Source: Novosphingobium sp. KCTC 2891 (GTDB taxonomy: Bacteria > Pseudomonadota > Alphaproteobacteria > Sphingomonadales > Sphingomonadaceae). From it: a stretch of DNA of 64,000 bases. How positions within the stretch are numbered: the stretch's first letter is position 1; each line of letters starts with the position of its first letter. This document shows positions 7,683 through 16,452 of this stretch, piece by piece. The stretch spans positions 1-64,000 of the forward strand of contig NZ_JAPCZG010000011.1 in assembly GCF_025938155.1 (NCBI RefSeq), in the 5' to 3' direction. The notes under the pieces were generated by a model. It was not told the DNA's origin, ran no database searches, and saw only the letters and a program-made list of their open reading frames with translations. Position numbers and translations under genes: made by a program.

Positions 7683-8276
7683 CTAAAGGGCGATACCCTG
7701 TGGTGCGGCCCTGGTTCTTCGGACAGCGAACAGCTCGCCTTGCGGGTTTGTATGCACGGCGGACGATCGTCGCACCGGCGCAGGCTTACGCAGCAAGCCC
7801 AGTACGTGCGGTTTGATCCCGTAGACCGCATGGCGCCCACCCCCACGGTTCTTGTGGTTCGTTGCATAGCCTGCATAGTGGCGCGTCATCAGGCCGGCAC
7901 GCACGAGGTCGGAAATCGCCCGGCTGATATTGGCGCGACCGACGGCCTGGACCTGCTCTTCGACAGCTGCGTTGATCCGGGCGGAATCGCGTGCCGCATC
8001 GCCAGTCAGTTCCCCAAGGAGTCCTGCCGTCACGCGTGCGCGCAGGGCGGCGCGGCGCGCGGGCTGCTCGGTCATCGGCAGCAGCTTGGTGCAAAGCCAG
8101 TCGCGCAACAGGACGGGTGCCCCTGCCCTCATCACAAAGGGGCCCGCCTGCCCTCGCCTGTCCGCGAGATCGGCGACAAGCTGAAGAACCATGAAGGCGT
8201 AACGTGGCCGGTTCGAGGCTGCGACCAGGACCGCATAGATGTCCCCGAAATCGGTGATCTGTGGCTCGTGCTCCAT
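7683..8276 (-). CDS. Plasmid-type winged-helix-like protein of unknown function
   Basis: A 197-residue protein whose centre (VGRANISRAISDLVRAGLMTRHYAG, read as two helices plus wing, residues about 118-142) looks like a winged helix. The C-terminus is basic. No catalytic motif is visible. It sits between MucR and the relaxase gene on the same strand, and its upstream region carries strong inverted repeats built on GTGTCAC. A DNA-binding role in transfer or replication control is likely but not established. Confidence 0.55.
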   Translation of the reverse strand: MEHEPQITDFGDIYAVLVAASNRPRYAFMVLQLVADLADRRGQAGPFVMRAGAPVLLRDWLCTKLLPMTEQPARRAALRARVTAGLLGELTGDAARDSARINAAVEEQVQAVGRANISRAISDLVRAGLMTRHYAGYATNHKNRGGGRHAVYGIKPHVLGLLRKPAPVRRSSAVHTNPQGELFAVRRTRAAPQGIAL

Positions 8277-8347
8277 GGATCAGTATTGAGCACAAAAGGT
8301 GAATCCTGTGAATCCCCTTCCCGCACCGCGCATGTCGTTTGTCGTGC

Positions 8348-8495
8348 GTGACACTTCGCCCGAGCGGCCTTCGCGAAACGAAACTCATTGGCGCTGTTCC
8401 AAGGAGCCGATCTCCCGCAACCCAAAGCAAACGGGGCAACCGGCACCTGCTTTGCGCCCTGCAAAGTGTCACTTTGTCCAAGGGCGAAGTGTCAC
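8348..8495. repeat. 14-bp perfect inverted repeat (GTGACACTTCGCCC)
   Basis: GTGACACTTCGCCC at 8348-8361 is exactly inverted at 8482-8495, 120 nt apart. Between them lies a further dyad, AAAGTG-T-CACTTT (8463-8475), that contains the same GTGTCAC core. All lie upstream of the winged-helix-like gene and downstream of the relaxase gene. Confidence 0.75.
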
Positions 8496-8559
8496 AGGCG
8501 GCATATCTCGACCGCTCGCAATCAAAATGGAATAAAGTGATCTCTCCATCAATCTCGGA

Positions 8560-8570
8560 GGTGTGACACC
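8560..8570. repeat. GGTGTGACACC palindrome
   Basis: An 11-bp dyad centred on G8565, a fourth occurrence of the GTGTSAC core found at 8348, 8463 and 8482. It is followed by GCC and a short T-run on the plus strand, so it could also be read as a weak hairpin. Confidence 0.5.
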
Positions 8571-8601
8571 GCCATTTTTTGACTTGGCAAACCAGCGTTC
8601 C

Positions 8602-11580
8602 CTAGAGTCCCAAATCCAACCGTTTCTCAGGCACCGGTGCCTGCATTCCGCAATGCTTCTCGGGTTCCGCGCGCAAGGAAGCAGGATCAATATCAGCCGA
8701 TTTTGAGACCGATGAACGCCCCGCCGAACGGACAGTGGCCGAAGGCGGATCGACGACCTTCTCCCCCACCGCTTCCAGCGCGCTGGCCTTGTCGCCGCGA
8801 TTGCCTTCGATGGTCCTGAGCAGTGCGTCCCTGTCGTTCGTGACGATCTCAAGATTGTCGCGAACGCGCGTTGCCATGACATAGGTCAGGCGCTGGTTGG
8901 ACAGCAGGCGTTCGGACGAGTGCATGACCCCGATCCCCTTGTCCGAGGTCATACCCTGCGCCTGGTGCATGTTGATGGCATAAGCCAAACCGAGCCGCTC
9001 GAGCATGGGATCATCACGCCGCAAGGTGAAGATGTCCCCGCGCGCGTTCTCGATGCGCACGCTGTCGCCATTGATGCCCAGCACCCGCGCCTGAGCCGAA
9101 TTGAACAGCGCCCGATCCTTGTCGTTGGCACTCCAGCGGATCCGGTCGCCTGCATGGATCCGCACTTTCTCGGTCTCATAGAGCGCCAAGGCATCGCGGT
9201 GGTCACCGGCCTCGATTTCACCCGGCGAAAAACGGACATGCTCCCCTGCCCCGTCCCGCAAAGTCACCATGCCCTTGGCGTTGGCCGAGAGCACCTCGTA
9301 CCGGCCGACATCAATCCCCGCCGGGCGATCCCTGCGGAATACCTCGACGACCTGCCCCTTGCGGTATGTGTGCGCCAGGCGCAGTTCCTCGCGGGTCGCG
9401 TTGACCTTCTGGAGCGTGGTCAGTTCAAGCCCGTCCCCGGTCAGAACGCCCTCGGCACGAAGGCCGGCCTGCACCAGCGCATTGAGTTCGGACCGGGTTT
9501 CCCGGCCCGACGCATAGAGCGCAGTGCGTTCGCGGTCCTCGGATGACAAGTCCAACCACCGCCGAGCGGCTACCGCCCGATACTCGACACCGGCACTGGT
9601 CACGCGGTCTCCCAGCACCTCGAACGCCTCTCGAAACGCCCCTGCCCGCGCAAGGCCCGCCACCGCCTTCATCGCATCGGTGCGCTGGCGCAGACTTTCC
9701 TCGAGGTGTGCGATGGTGGGTCCGTGCGACTGGACGAGACTGAAAGCCTTGCCGGCATCGATCGGCTGCAACTGCTTGCGATCCCCGATCATCACCATGC
9801 GCTCGACACCCATCCGATTGGCGATGAGGACAAGGTCGTTCATGGCCTCGGTCGAAACGAGCGAAGCTTCGTCGAGCACGAGGATCTTGCCGGACAGTGC
9901 GTCGCGCGATGCCTCGAGCCCTGACCCGGCGCCCTGCCCGGTCGCAGAGCGATGCGCATGGACAAACGCCGCGACGGTCTCGGCGGCAATTCCCCCCTCG
10001 TCGCGCAACATGTCGACCATCTTGTTGGCCATGGCGAGACCTAGCACGCTGCGCCCATGCTCCCCCGCAACCTCCGCGATGCTGCGGATCAGCGTGGTCT
10101 TGCCGGCACCGGCAACGCCTTGAATCACCACAAACCGATCCGGGCTCGACAAGGCAACAACGCCGGCCGCCAGTTGCTCGGCACTCAGCGGATGATCGCC
10201 CGCGATGGCCTGCAGCCGCTCCACGGCCCCATTCGCAGGGACTAGGACAGTGCCCCGCCCGCGCCCGGCATCGATCCCACCCAGCAGCTTGCGCTCGGCC
10301 GCGAGGTGGCCGGGCGTCGTCACATGCGTCACCGCGCCATCTGCGCGATCGGAAACACCCGGGATGAGGGCGCCGCTGCCCAGAAGCTGACCGATCCGCG
10401 CTTCGACCCGCTCGATGGTCACCCCCTTGATCCCGAGGTTGAGCGCGGTGCTGGCAAGCTCGCCAATGGCAAAGGCCGCCTCGCGCTGCCCTATGATCCG
10501 CAATGCAGAAGCCACGGCGAGTTCGCTGCGGAAGGCCTGCGGCGACAGCTTGAGGCGGGCAAGACCGTTGGTGGCCAGCGGATCGTCGGGCAGCAGGTAT
10601 GTGCCGACCGTAGCGCGCACCGAGCGCAAGATTTCGCCTGCGTGCCGCAGGGTGCCGATCAGTGCTTCCCGCCCCGGCGTGGCGGTGGAGCGCTCCCGCG
10701 CCGCTGCCACAAGCGTGGCACCGGCAAACCCCAGCTCTGCCGCGCGATCGCGCCAGACGCCCCGCAGTGCCTCGCGATCCTCGAGATTGATCTTGTCGTC
10801 GCGGGTGCGGCGAGTGATTTCGCGAAGGATACGGGTTTCGTCGGCGCCGCGGCCCAGTTCTGCCGCCTTGGCGAGAATGTCCTGTCGGCGCTGGCTGAAG
10901 GCGTCGATCACCGCCTTGGGTACGCCCTCGATCTCGAACTGGCCGTGCTTGCCGGTGATGCGCGTTTCGTATCCAAGCTTCTCGATCTCGGAGCGCAGGG
11001 CCGCGTGATAGGCACTGCCAATCGCGGCGTTGTTCTTCCATAGCTCGCCATTCCACAAGGCGCGCCATTGCCCGGCTGCGGTGCGCGTGATGGCAGCGAT
11101 GACCACGTGTATGTGCGCCTGAGGATCGAGCTTGCGGCTCGTGTCGTGCTGAAACATGGCATAGACGAGATTGCCCGTGCGCACGGCCTCGCCGCTGCGA
11201 TTGCGATCGTAGTTGCGCGCTTCGGCGAACTTCTTTTCCGCCCAGGCCATGGTCTGGCGCACCGCGAGGCGATGGGCGGCGAGCAGGCGTTCGTCGCCCG
11301 CGACATAGGCCAGCACGCTTGCCGACTTGGGCATCGAGAAGGTCAGGTCGATACCGGCCCGGCGATGCTCGTGCGCATTGACCACGGTGCCATCGGGGAG
11401 TGCACCGTTGAGCAGGGTCTCGAAAGTGGCCTTGCCGACCTCGCCGTCAAGGCCCAGCGCGGCAGCCCCCTCCCCGCCCCATTCGCTCATCTCCGAGGCG
11501 TGCTCGCCGGTGTAGTAATCGTCCTTCGCAAAATAGCTCGCCGCCCCGCCCGCCGATCGCACTGGAGCCACCGACAACAT
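8602..11580 (-). CDS. MobF-family conjugative relaxase/helicase (TraI/TrwC-like)
   Basis: A 992-residue relaxase that should nick oriT and unwind the transferred strand. The N-terminus LSVAPVRSAGGAASYF with Tyr16 and Tyr22/Tyr23 supplies candidate catalytic tyrosines. The metal-binding histidine triad reads H145 (QHDTS), H156 and H158 (DPQAHIH). The C-terminal RecD-like helicase has a Walker A GVAGAGKTT at 488-496 and a Walker B LVLDEAS near 567-573. I start at the ATG at 11580, whose product begins exactly as MobF proteins do; an ATG at 11619 would overlap the coupling-protein gene by 35 nt. The gene is the last of the minus-strand unit RHH - coupling protein - relaxase. Its family uses MPF_F or MPF_T secretion channels, whose genes are not in the window. 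Confidence 0.93.
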   Translation of the reverse strand: MLSVAPVRSAGGAASYFAKDDYYTGEHASEMSEWGGEGAAALGLDGEVGKATFETLLNGALPDGTVVNAHEHRRAGIDLTFSMPKSASVLAYVAGDERLLAAHRLAVRQTMAWAEKKFAEARNYDRNRSGEAVRTGNLVYAMFQHDTSRKLDPQAHIHVVIAAITRTAAGQWRALWNGELWKNNAAIGSAYHAALRSEIEKLGYETRITGKHGQFEIEGVPKAVIDAFSQRRQDILAKAAELGRGADETRILREITRRTRDDKINLEDREALRGVWRDRAAELGFAGATLVAAARERSTATPGREALIGTLRHAGEILRSVRATVGTYLLPDDPLATNGLARLKLSPQAFRSELAVASALRIIGQREAAFAIGELASTALNLGIKGVTIERVEARIGQLLGSGALIPGVSDRADGAVTHVTTPGHLAAERKLLGGIDAGRGRGTVLVPANGAVERLQAIAGDHPLSAEQLAAGVVALSSPDRFVVIQGVAGAGKTTLIRSIAEVAGEHGRSVLGLAMANKMVDMLRDEGGIAAETVAAFVHAHRSATGQGAGSGLEASRDALSGKILVLDEASLVSTEAMNDLVLIANRMGVERMVMIGDRKQLQPIDAGKAFSLVQSHGPTIAHLEESLRQRTDAMKAVAGLARAGAFREAFEVLGDRVTSAGVEYRAVAARRWLDLSSEDRERTALYASGRETRSELNALVQAGLRAEGVLTGDGLELTTLQKVNATREELRLAHTYRKGQVVEVFRRDRPAGIDVGRYEVLSANAKGMVTLRDGAGEHVRFSPGEIEAGDHRDALALYETEKVRIHAGDRIRWSANDKDRALFNSAQARVLGINGDSVRIENARGDIFTLRRDDPMLERLGLAYAINMHQAQGMTSDKGIGVMHSSERLLSNQRLTYVMATRVRDNLEIVTNDRDALLRTIEGNRGDKASALEAVGEKVVDPPSATVRSAGRSSVSKSADIDPASLRAEPEKHCGMQAPVPEKRLDLGL

Positions 11581-11584
11581 CGCA

Positions 11585-13972
11585 TCAGTCCCCGATGCCC
11601 GGACCGTCGTCTCGGTCATGGCCAGGCTCGGTCGCCTCGTGCCCCCGCCGCGCGTGACGGTCGGTGTAGTCGAAACCCAGCTGTTCCTCGCGCGCCGCGA
11701 GCAGCTCGGGCGCCTTGCGGGCCGCGGCGATCCCGGCACGCCTGCCGATCGCGGCATCGCGCGCGCTGTCGGCAAGGCGCGGCTCCCCCGTGCTTTGCGA
11801 ACGCATGTTGCCGATAATTCCGGCGAGGCCCGCTTCTGGCTGGCTTGGGTTATCCGGTTCGCCGGCAGCGCGCGTGTCGGTCTCGCGCTCGCCCGCGGTC
11901 ACCTCGCGCCGATCGGCCGCAGTGAACAGGTCATCGGTCAGGCGGGCGCGTTCCTCCGGCACGATCTGCCCCACCAATGCACGCTGCTCCGCTCCCGCCC
12001 GTGCAGGCACGGGCTCGACGCCCCCCTCCCCTTCGGCAGGCGCGGCACTGCCGCCCGGCGGCACGAAAGGCGCGGGCGTCAGGCTGGCGCGTCGCCGCCA
12101 GGGTTCGGCCACGGCCGGATAGTCGCGCCAGACAAGGCGGATGCGCGTGGCCGGGAACCCATCGGGGAACTTGAGGAAACCGTAGAGCGCGGGGAGATTC
12201 ATGATGTCGTCGGGAATGACGAGCGGCTTGACCTCGGTGCGCGGCGTCAGGGTCGAGGCATCGCGGGTGTTGTTGTAGCCGTAGGAATAGGCCTCATCCA
12301 TCTCGCGCACTTCGCGGTTGCCGATAAACTCGGCGCAGACCCGTGCGGTTTCCATGTCGGCGGTCGAGAGGATCAGTTTGGTCCGCGCCAATGCGGCCAG
12401 GTTGATGGCGCCCTGCTCGCCGTAGGTTTCTGCAAGCTTGTCGAAACTGTGCATGCCGAGCACGAAGGCACCGCCAAAGGCCCGAGCAGTCTGGAGACCA
12501 TGCTCGATCGCGGGCAGACGGTGCAACGCATGGACCTCGTCGAACAGGAACCAGGTGCGCAAGTCACGGGTGCGCTCGAGCCGCATCAGCGCGTTGACCG
12601 CCATATCCATCCACAGCGTCAGCAGCGCGCGATTGAGCGTGAGGTCGGTATGGGTCGAGGTGATGAAGAGGATGCCTCCATCGCGCGCCTCCTCGCGCAT
12701 CCAGGCGTTGATCGAGAACGCCGGCAACCCGCCCTCGACCGGATCGGGCAGGAAGCGGATGACCTGCGCATTGGTGTTGAACACCGCCCGAATCGATTCC
12801 GCCATGCGCGCAGCCTGGGTCGCCGTCAGCGGATCGGCGATGGTGTTCTCGAGCATCCGGTGCACGGCGGACAAGTCGGCATGCATGAGGTGGTGGGCGA
12901 TGGCGCCGTTGGAGATGAGCCCGGCTTCGGCAAGTTTGACGCACATTTCGACGAAGAGCGTGCGCGCAGCCATCGCCCAGAAGGGTTCGGCATTGCCGCC
13001 ATCGCTCGGGATGAGCGCGGCGGCGGCGGCGGTGAAGTCGGCATAGTTCACGCAGTCGTTGAAGATCGTCCAGGGCGGGCAGCGCTCGTCCATCGGATTG
13101 AGAATGTGGTCGCGCGAAGGATCGTAGAAGCTCTCGACGAAGGCCCCGGTCAGGTCGAAAATCACGCAACGGTGCCCACGCTCGCGCGCCTGGGCGACGA
13201 TCGAGCGCAATTGCGTTGTCTTGCCAGCACCAGTCGTGCCGATCAGCATCGCGTGGCTCTGCTCGAGCCGCCATGGGAAGGGAACGCCCGCCATGTCGTA
13301 GGGCGCGGGGATCCCCATCGCGAGCCGCCGCGCGGGCGAGGTCGTCGCAACCCGTGCAGCATCAAGGCGTGGATCGATCCGGGCAAGCTCGCGCGCGAGT
13401 TCGGCATGGTTGTGCGCGGCGATTTCGCGCAGGAGGACGGGCCGCTCGACCAGCATGGCGCCGCGCTCGTGGCGTTCCTTGAGGATCTCGATTCCGCGCC
13501 GACGCGACACATCGACGAACCAGATCGAGAGCGGGATCGTGAGGAACGCCGCCCCGATCGCGGCGGCGAGCGCACAGTGCATGGCCTTGGCCCAGGCGAT
13601 GCGGACCGCACTGTTGTAGGGGACCGCCCCCATCGGCACGCGGATGACGCGATCGGAGGGCAGGGTCAGGTTGATCACGTGGGTGGGGTCAAAATCGACC
13701 ATGTCCCAGGCCAGCGCATAGAGCTTCATCAGCACGAGCTGGATCTCGTGGTCCTCCATGTGGAAGGTCAGGATCAGCGAGGCGAGGATCGTGAAGGCGA
13801 AGAAGCCGATCACCAGCGGCAGCTTGAGCCCCTGCCATGTCATCAGCACTTCGTGCGTCAGCAGCTGCGAGCCGCGCGTGAAGTGGCCGGCGTTGCGGAT
13901 CACCCGCCCTCGTGCCGAGTGGTGCTGGACCGTGGCCGGCCGGCCGTCGAAACGGATGCCACGCTCACGCAT
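11585..13972 (-). CDS. traD: Type IV coupling protein (TraD/TrwB family)
   Basis: A 795-residue inner-membrane ATPase that links the relaxosome to the secretion channel. Two transmembrane helices lie near residues 50-70 and 132-153, separated by a periplasmic segment, as in TrwB/TraD. The Walker A is GTTGAGKTT at 245-253 and the Walker B FLFDE at 475-479. The C-terminal 130 residues are Pro/Ala/Glu-rich and probably disordered, as in TraD tails. The start MRERG at 13972 overlaps the stop of the RHH gene by 8 nt; MTWQGLK (residue 44) is an alternative nearer the first membrane helix. The gene ends 4 nt before the relaxase start, so the two are translated together. Confidence 0.92.
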   Translation of the reverse strand: MRERGIRFDGRPATVQHHSARGRVIRNAGHFTRGSQLLTHEVLMTWQGLKLPLVIGFFAFTILASLILTFHMEDHEIQLVLMKLYALAWDMVDFDPTHVINLTLPSDRVIRVPMGAVPYNSAVRIAWAKAMHCALAAAIGAAFLTIPLSIWFVDVSRRRGIEILKERHERGAMLVERPVLLREIAAHNHAELARELARIDPRLDAARVATTSPARRLAMGIPAPYDMAGVPFPWRLEQSHAMLIGTTGAGKTTQLRSIVAQARERGHRCVIFDLTGAFVESFYDPSRDHILNPMDERCPPWTIFNDCVNYADFTAAAAALIPSDGGNAEPFWAMAARTLFVEMCVKLAEAGLISNGAIAHHLMHADLSAVHRMLENTIADPLTATQAARMAESIRAVFNTNAQVIRFLPDPVEGGLPAFSINAWMREEARDGGILFITSTHTDLTLNRALLTLWMDMAVNALMRLERTRDLRTWFLFDEVHALHRLPAIEHGLQTARAFGGAFVLGMHSFDKLAETYGEQGAINLAALARTKLILSTADMETARVCAEFIGNREVREMDEAYSYGYNNTRDASTLTPRTEVKPLVIPDDIMNLPALYGFLKFPDGFPATRIRLVWRDYPAVAEPWRRRASLTPAPFVPPGGSAAPAEGEGGVEPVPARAGAEQRALVGQIVPEERARLTDDLFTAADRREVTAGERETDTRAAGEPDNPSQPEAGLAGIIGNMRSQSTGEPRLADSARDAAIGRRAGIAAARKAPELLAAREEQLGFDYTDRHARRGHEATEPGHDRDDGPGIGD

Positions 13973-14255
13973 CGTGGTAGGCCTTGAGCCGTTCGATGGT
14001 GAGCGCGGGCAGCCGCTCGGCGAACTCGGGGTCGGCCAGGGTAAGCAACCGATCGGTCGCGGCCTGCGTGCTTTCGATGATCGCGATGAGGCGCGTGAGG
14101 TTGACGCCGTGCCCAGCCTCGACGAACGGGAGCCCCACATCGATCAGCTGGCGGATGATGGCCGAGCGCGACATGCCAAGCCCTGAAGCCAGCGCGTCGA
14201 TCCGTGCGAACTGGTCCTGTGCGAGCGAGACGCCCACATCCCTGAAGGTCTTCAC
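13965..14255 (-). CDS. Ribbon-helix-helix protein, possible relaxosome accessory factor
   Basis: A 96-residue protein with an N-terminal ribbon-helix-helix-like segment (VSLAQDQFARIDALASGLGM followed by SRSAIIRQLID) and a helical C-terminus. It is the first gene of the transfer unit, overlapping the coupling protein gene by 8 nt. By position and fold it may act like TraY/TrwA, binding oriT and autoregulating the unit. The next upstream stretch (14256-14844) would then be the place to seek its sites. No oligomer or DNA specificity can be read from sequence. Confidence 0.7.
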   Translation of the reverse strand: MKTFRDVGVSLAQDQFARIDALASGLGMSRSAIIRQLIDVGLPFVEAGHGVNLTRLIAIIESTQAATDRLLTLADPEFAERLPALTIERLKAYHDA

Positions 14256-14779
14256 CAGCGTTCCCTTGCCTTGAGGGAACGTGATTTCGGGTATCGCAGC
14301 GCCGATCCTACGCCGCTGTCGTGATGCTGTCGAACCGAAATCGGGCTGCAGCCGGCAGCAACCAGAAAGGGCGCAATTTCAGCATCTTGCGAGAAGGGCC
14401 GGTGAACTGCAGCGGGCTGCAGCAAGGGCAAAGGGCGGCAAATTGGCGGATTTCTGCCGTTTCTTGAATACGGCCCCGCCGTGTACGGTGTGCCTGTCAA
14501 TAGGCAGGATTCAGGCCCCTTGGACCGGTACTGGCGGCTTGATGGAAATCTCTGGTTTCTCCCGGATTCCTGCGGGATTGCGGCCCGTTAGGGCCGTGGC
14601 GGTGGCCGCGACCACGTCGAAGCGACTGGGACGAAATTCACCATTTGTTCCGTTTGCGGGTACAAATAGCCATCAGGCGTGCCCAAACTGCCTGACCCTT
14701 CCGAACGACCATTTGGCCATGCAGATGGTCTTCGACGGCCGGGGCCAAGGGTCCACGGGTGAGTACAAAACCTGACGAC
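14256..14779. other. Leader of the transfer unit, candidate oriT/operator region
   Basis: No gene is supported. CGGGCTGCAGC occurs twice in direct orientation (14342-14352 and 14413-14423), each containing a CTGCAG palindrome. An ATTTGT/ACAAAT inverted pair lies near 14645-14669. This is upstream of the RHH-coupling-relaxase unit and the likeliest place for its promoter and for oriT, but no nic site is recognisable by eye. Confidence 0.4.
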
Positions 14780-14809
14780 AAAAGGCCCCTGCGGATCGTC
14801 CGCAGAGGC
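14780..14809 (-). terminator. Rho-independent terminator of ssb
   Basis: Read on the minus strand, GCC-T-CTGCGG (14809-14800) pairs with CCGCAG-G-GGC (14794-14785), one mismatch in the stem, and is followed by TTTT. It lies about 35 nt past the ssb stop. Confidence 0.72.
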
Positions 14810-14844
14810 ATTATCGAGGATGATCCTGGTGATGATAGGCGGCG

Positions 14845-15258
14845 CTACTTCGAGCGCCGCCGGGTGGTCTTGGCAGGAACTGGTTCTGCGGTTTCCTCCA
14901 GCGGGAGTTCGGCATCGGCTGCCGCCTTTTCCTTCGCCTTCGCGAGGAAGTCGACCTGCTCGGCGATGATCTCGCAACCGTAGCGGACCTGGCCGTCCTT
15001 GTCGGTCCAGCGAGTGTAGTGGATGCGGCCCGTGACCATGACCAAGGCGCCCTTGGCGACGTGTTCTGCGACCTGCTTGCCGACGCCGTTGAAGCAAGTG
15101 ACGCGATGCCATTCGGTCTCGGTCTGACGATGTCCCTCGCCGTCCTTGTAGTGGCGCGTGGTGGCGAGGGAGAGGCTGGTGACCGAGGCTCCGCTCTGGA
15201 GGTTGCGCACTTCCGGGGTGTTGCCGACGAAGCCTGCGAGGATGACGGTGTTCTTCAT
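14845..15258 (-). CDS. ssb: Single-stranded DNA-binding protein
   Basis: A 137-residue SSB with one N-terminal OB fold (MKNTVILAGFVGNTPEVR, LSLATTRHYKDGEG, TEWHRVTCFN, GALVMVTGRIHYTRW). It protects single-stranded DNA, probably during conjugative transfer and establishment. The C-terminus is basic (TTRRRSK) instead of the acidic DDDIPF-type tip that recruits partner proteins in chromosomal SSBs, which is typical of plasmid or phage copies. The ATG at 15258 follows AGGA at a good distance; the longer open frame upstream has no site. A terminator follows. Confidence 0.92.
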   Translation of the reverse strand: MKNTVILAGFVGNTPEVRNLQSGASVTSLSLATTRHYKDGEGHRQTETEWHRVTCFNGVGKQVAEHVAKGALVMVTGRIHYTRWTDKDGQVRYGCEIIAEQVDFLAKAKEKAAADAELPLEETAEPVPAKTTRRRSK

Positions 15259-15414
15259 GGCGAATTCCTTTTGAAGCTCATTTGAGTGTCCAAGGGACCA
15301 TCCCTTCGACTGAGCCCCGAAAGGTCCGGGGGCGGAGAGGACCGCACGAGCGACGCGAGGAAACCCCGCAGGAAGGAGTGGGGCGGGCAGCCGCGCAAAG
15401 CGCGGCAACACGGT

Positions 15415-15457
15415 CCGCGCCGGCGCGGGTTGCGTGTCCTGTCCGGCTTCGGACAGG
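15415..15457. repeat. GC palindrome and stem-loop upstream of ssb
   Basis: CCGCGCC/GGCGCGG is a perfect 14-bp palindrome at 15415-15428. CCTGTCCG-GCTT-CGGACAGG at 15438-15457 is an 8-bp stem with a four-base loop. They lie between the end of the nucleotidyltransferase-HEPN gene and the ssb start on the minus strand, so they may stop the former transcript or control ssb. No T-run follows. Confidence 0.5.
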
Positions 15458-15540
15458 GGCGTATTTCAGTCTCGGAAGGGGATGGTTTTTGGGCGCGGGC
15501 GAGCGTTCACGATGGCCTGTCGCGAAGAACCAATCCTGCC

Positions 15541-16452
15541 TCAGGCAGCCTTGGCAAGAACCTCGATGCGCGCCTCGCAGGCGCTCTTCACCAGCCCCTG
15601 GAGCACCTCCACCCGCCCCGCGATCCAGGCGAGTTCGTCTGCCGAAATTCGGTAAGATGGCGCGTACCTTGCCTTCACATAGGCATCGCGCAGCAAGGCA
15701 TAGCATCGCTTCTCGAAGCGCCCGGTTCGCGGCCAGACATCCTTCAGCACGGGCTCAAGTTCCTCGGCCATGTCCCGCAAGCGGTTGAGGTTATGAGTCT
15801 TGGGCGAGTAGAGCGTTCGAACGAGGAACAGGCAGTGGTAAAGGCGCTCGGTTGCTTGGTGGAGGTCGAAGGCAGCGAACTTTAGCTGCTGATCGGCCAT
15901 ACTGGTGTAGGCGCGCTCGACCGAATCCCGGGCACTCTCAAACCATTCCTTGAAATAGTCCTGCGTCGCCTCGAGAGCCTGCTGGCAGGACAGTGGCATG
16001 GGCTGGACGAAAGCGGATTCTGCCTCCTCGAACAGCACCACTCCATCATTCAGAATGTCCATAAAGAAGTACCGGCCGAGCCGCAGCTTGTCGTTCACAT
16101 CCTCGAGGCTGTGGTAGATCAGGCTGACTGGAGTGCGCAGGACAGTGCCTGCCGACAGGTCGGCAAGCAGCCTGCTTTCGGTCGCTTCCCAGAACTGGGC
16201 GATGTCAGTGAGATCGTCGTGGTTCACGACCACCAACAGGTCGTAATCGGAAAAGTAGCGGCCGACCGGTTCTTCGACCCAATCTCCGCGGGCATAGGAA
16301 CCGATCAGCACGATCTTCAGCAACTTGCCTGCGCGATAGCGTGGCTGCGTGCGATGCGCGATTGCCTCGGCACAGCCAGCGCGGACCGTCGCGACGACGT
16401 GCCCGAGTTCGCGCCGCTTGCCTTCGGGGAGATGATCGAGGCCGGATTTCAT
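15541..16452 (-). CDS. Nucleotidyltransferase-HEPN fusion protein
   Basis: A 303-residue protein joining two domains that usually form a two-gene toxin-antitoxin pair. The N-terminus holds a minimal nucleotidyltransferase with GSYARG (about residues 51-56) and SDYD (about 68-71), the pol-beta-like metal site. The C-terminal 140 residues are a helical HEPN domain. In MNT-HEPN systems the nucleotidyltransferase AMPylates and silences the HEPN RNase; here both are on one chain. The ATG at 16452 has no clear ribosome site, and a TTG three nt upstream is possible. It stands alone, between the ssb region and the chromate module. Confidence 0.78.
   Translation of the reverse strand: MKSGLDHLPEGKRRELGHVVATVRAGCAEAIAHRTQPRYRAGKLLKIVLIGSYARGDWVEEPVGRYFSDYDLLVVVNHDDLTDIAQFWEATESRLLADLSAGTVLRTPVSLIYHSLEDVNDKLRLGRYFFMDILNDGVVLFEEAESAFVQPMPLSCQQALEATQDYFKEWFESARDSVERAYTSMADQQLKFAAFDLHQATERLYHCLFLVRTLYSPKTHNLNRLRDMAEELEPVLKDVWPRTGRFEKRCYALLRDAYVKARYAPSYRISADELAWIAGRVEVLQGLVKSACEARIEVLAKAA

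Larger units (their letters stand above)
8277..8601. other. Intergenic region between relaxase and winged-helix-like gene
   Basis: 325 nt with no gene. It holds at least four copies of the GTGTCAC/GTGTGAC core in inverted arrangements and is the natural place for the promoter and operators of the minus-strand gene at 7683-8276. An origin of transfer or replication is an alternative, because such iterated dyads are also seen there. Confidence 0.5.

Noticed and set aside
8560-8577. Plus-strand terminator (GGTG-TGA-CACC plus T-run)
   Set aside because: No plus-strand gene ends here; the dyad fits better with the related GTGTSAC repeats.
11618-13987. Plus-strand open frame of 789 codons opposite the coupling protein gene
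   Set aside because: Arg/Gly/His/Glu-rich shadow without signatures; the minus strand encodes intact Walker motifs of TraD.
14588-15112. Minus-strand frame of 174 codons over the ssb end
   Set aside because: Out of frame with ssb and crosses the ssb terminator; a compositional shadow.
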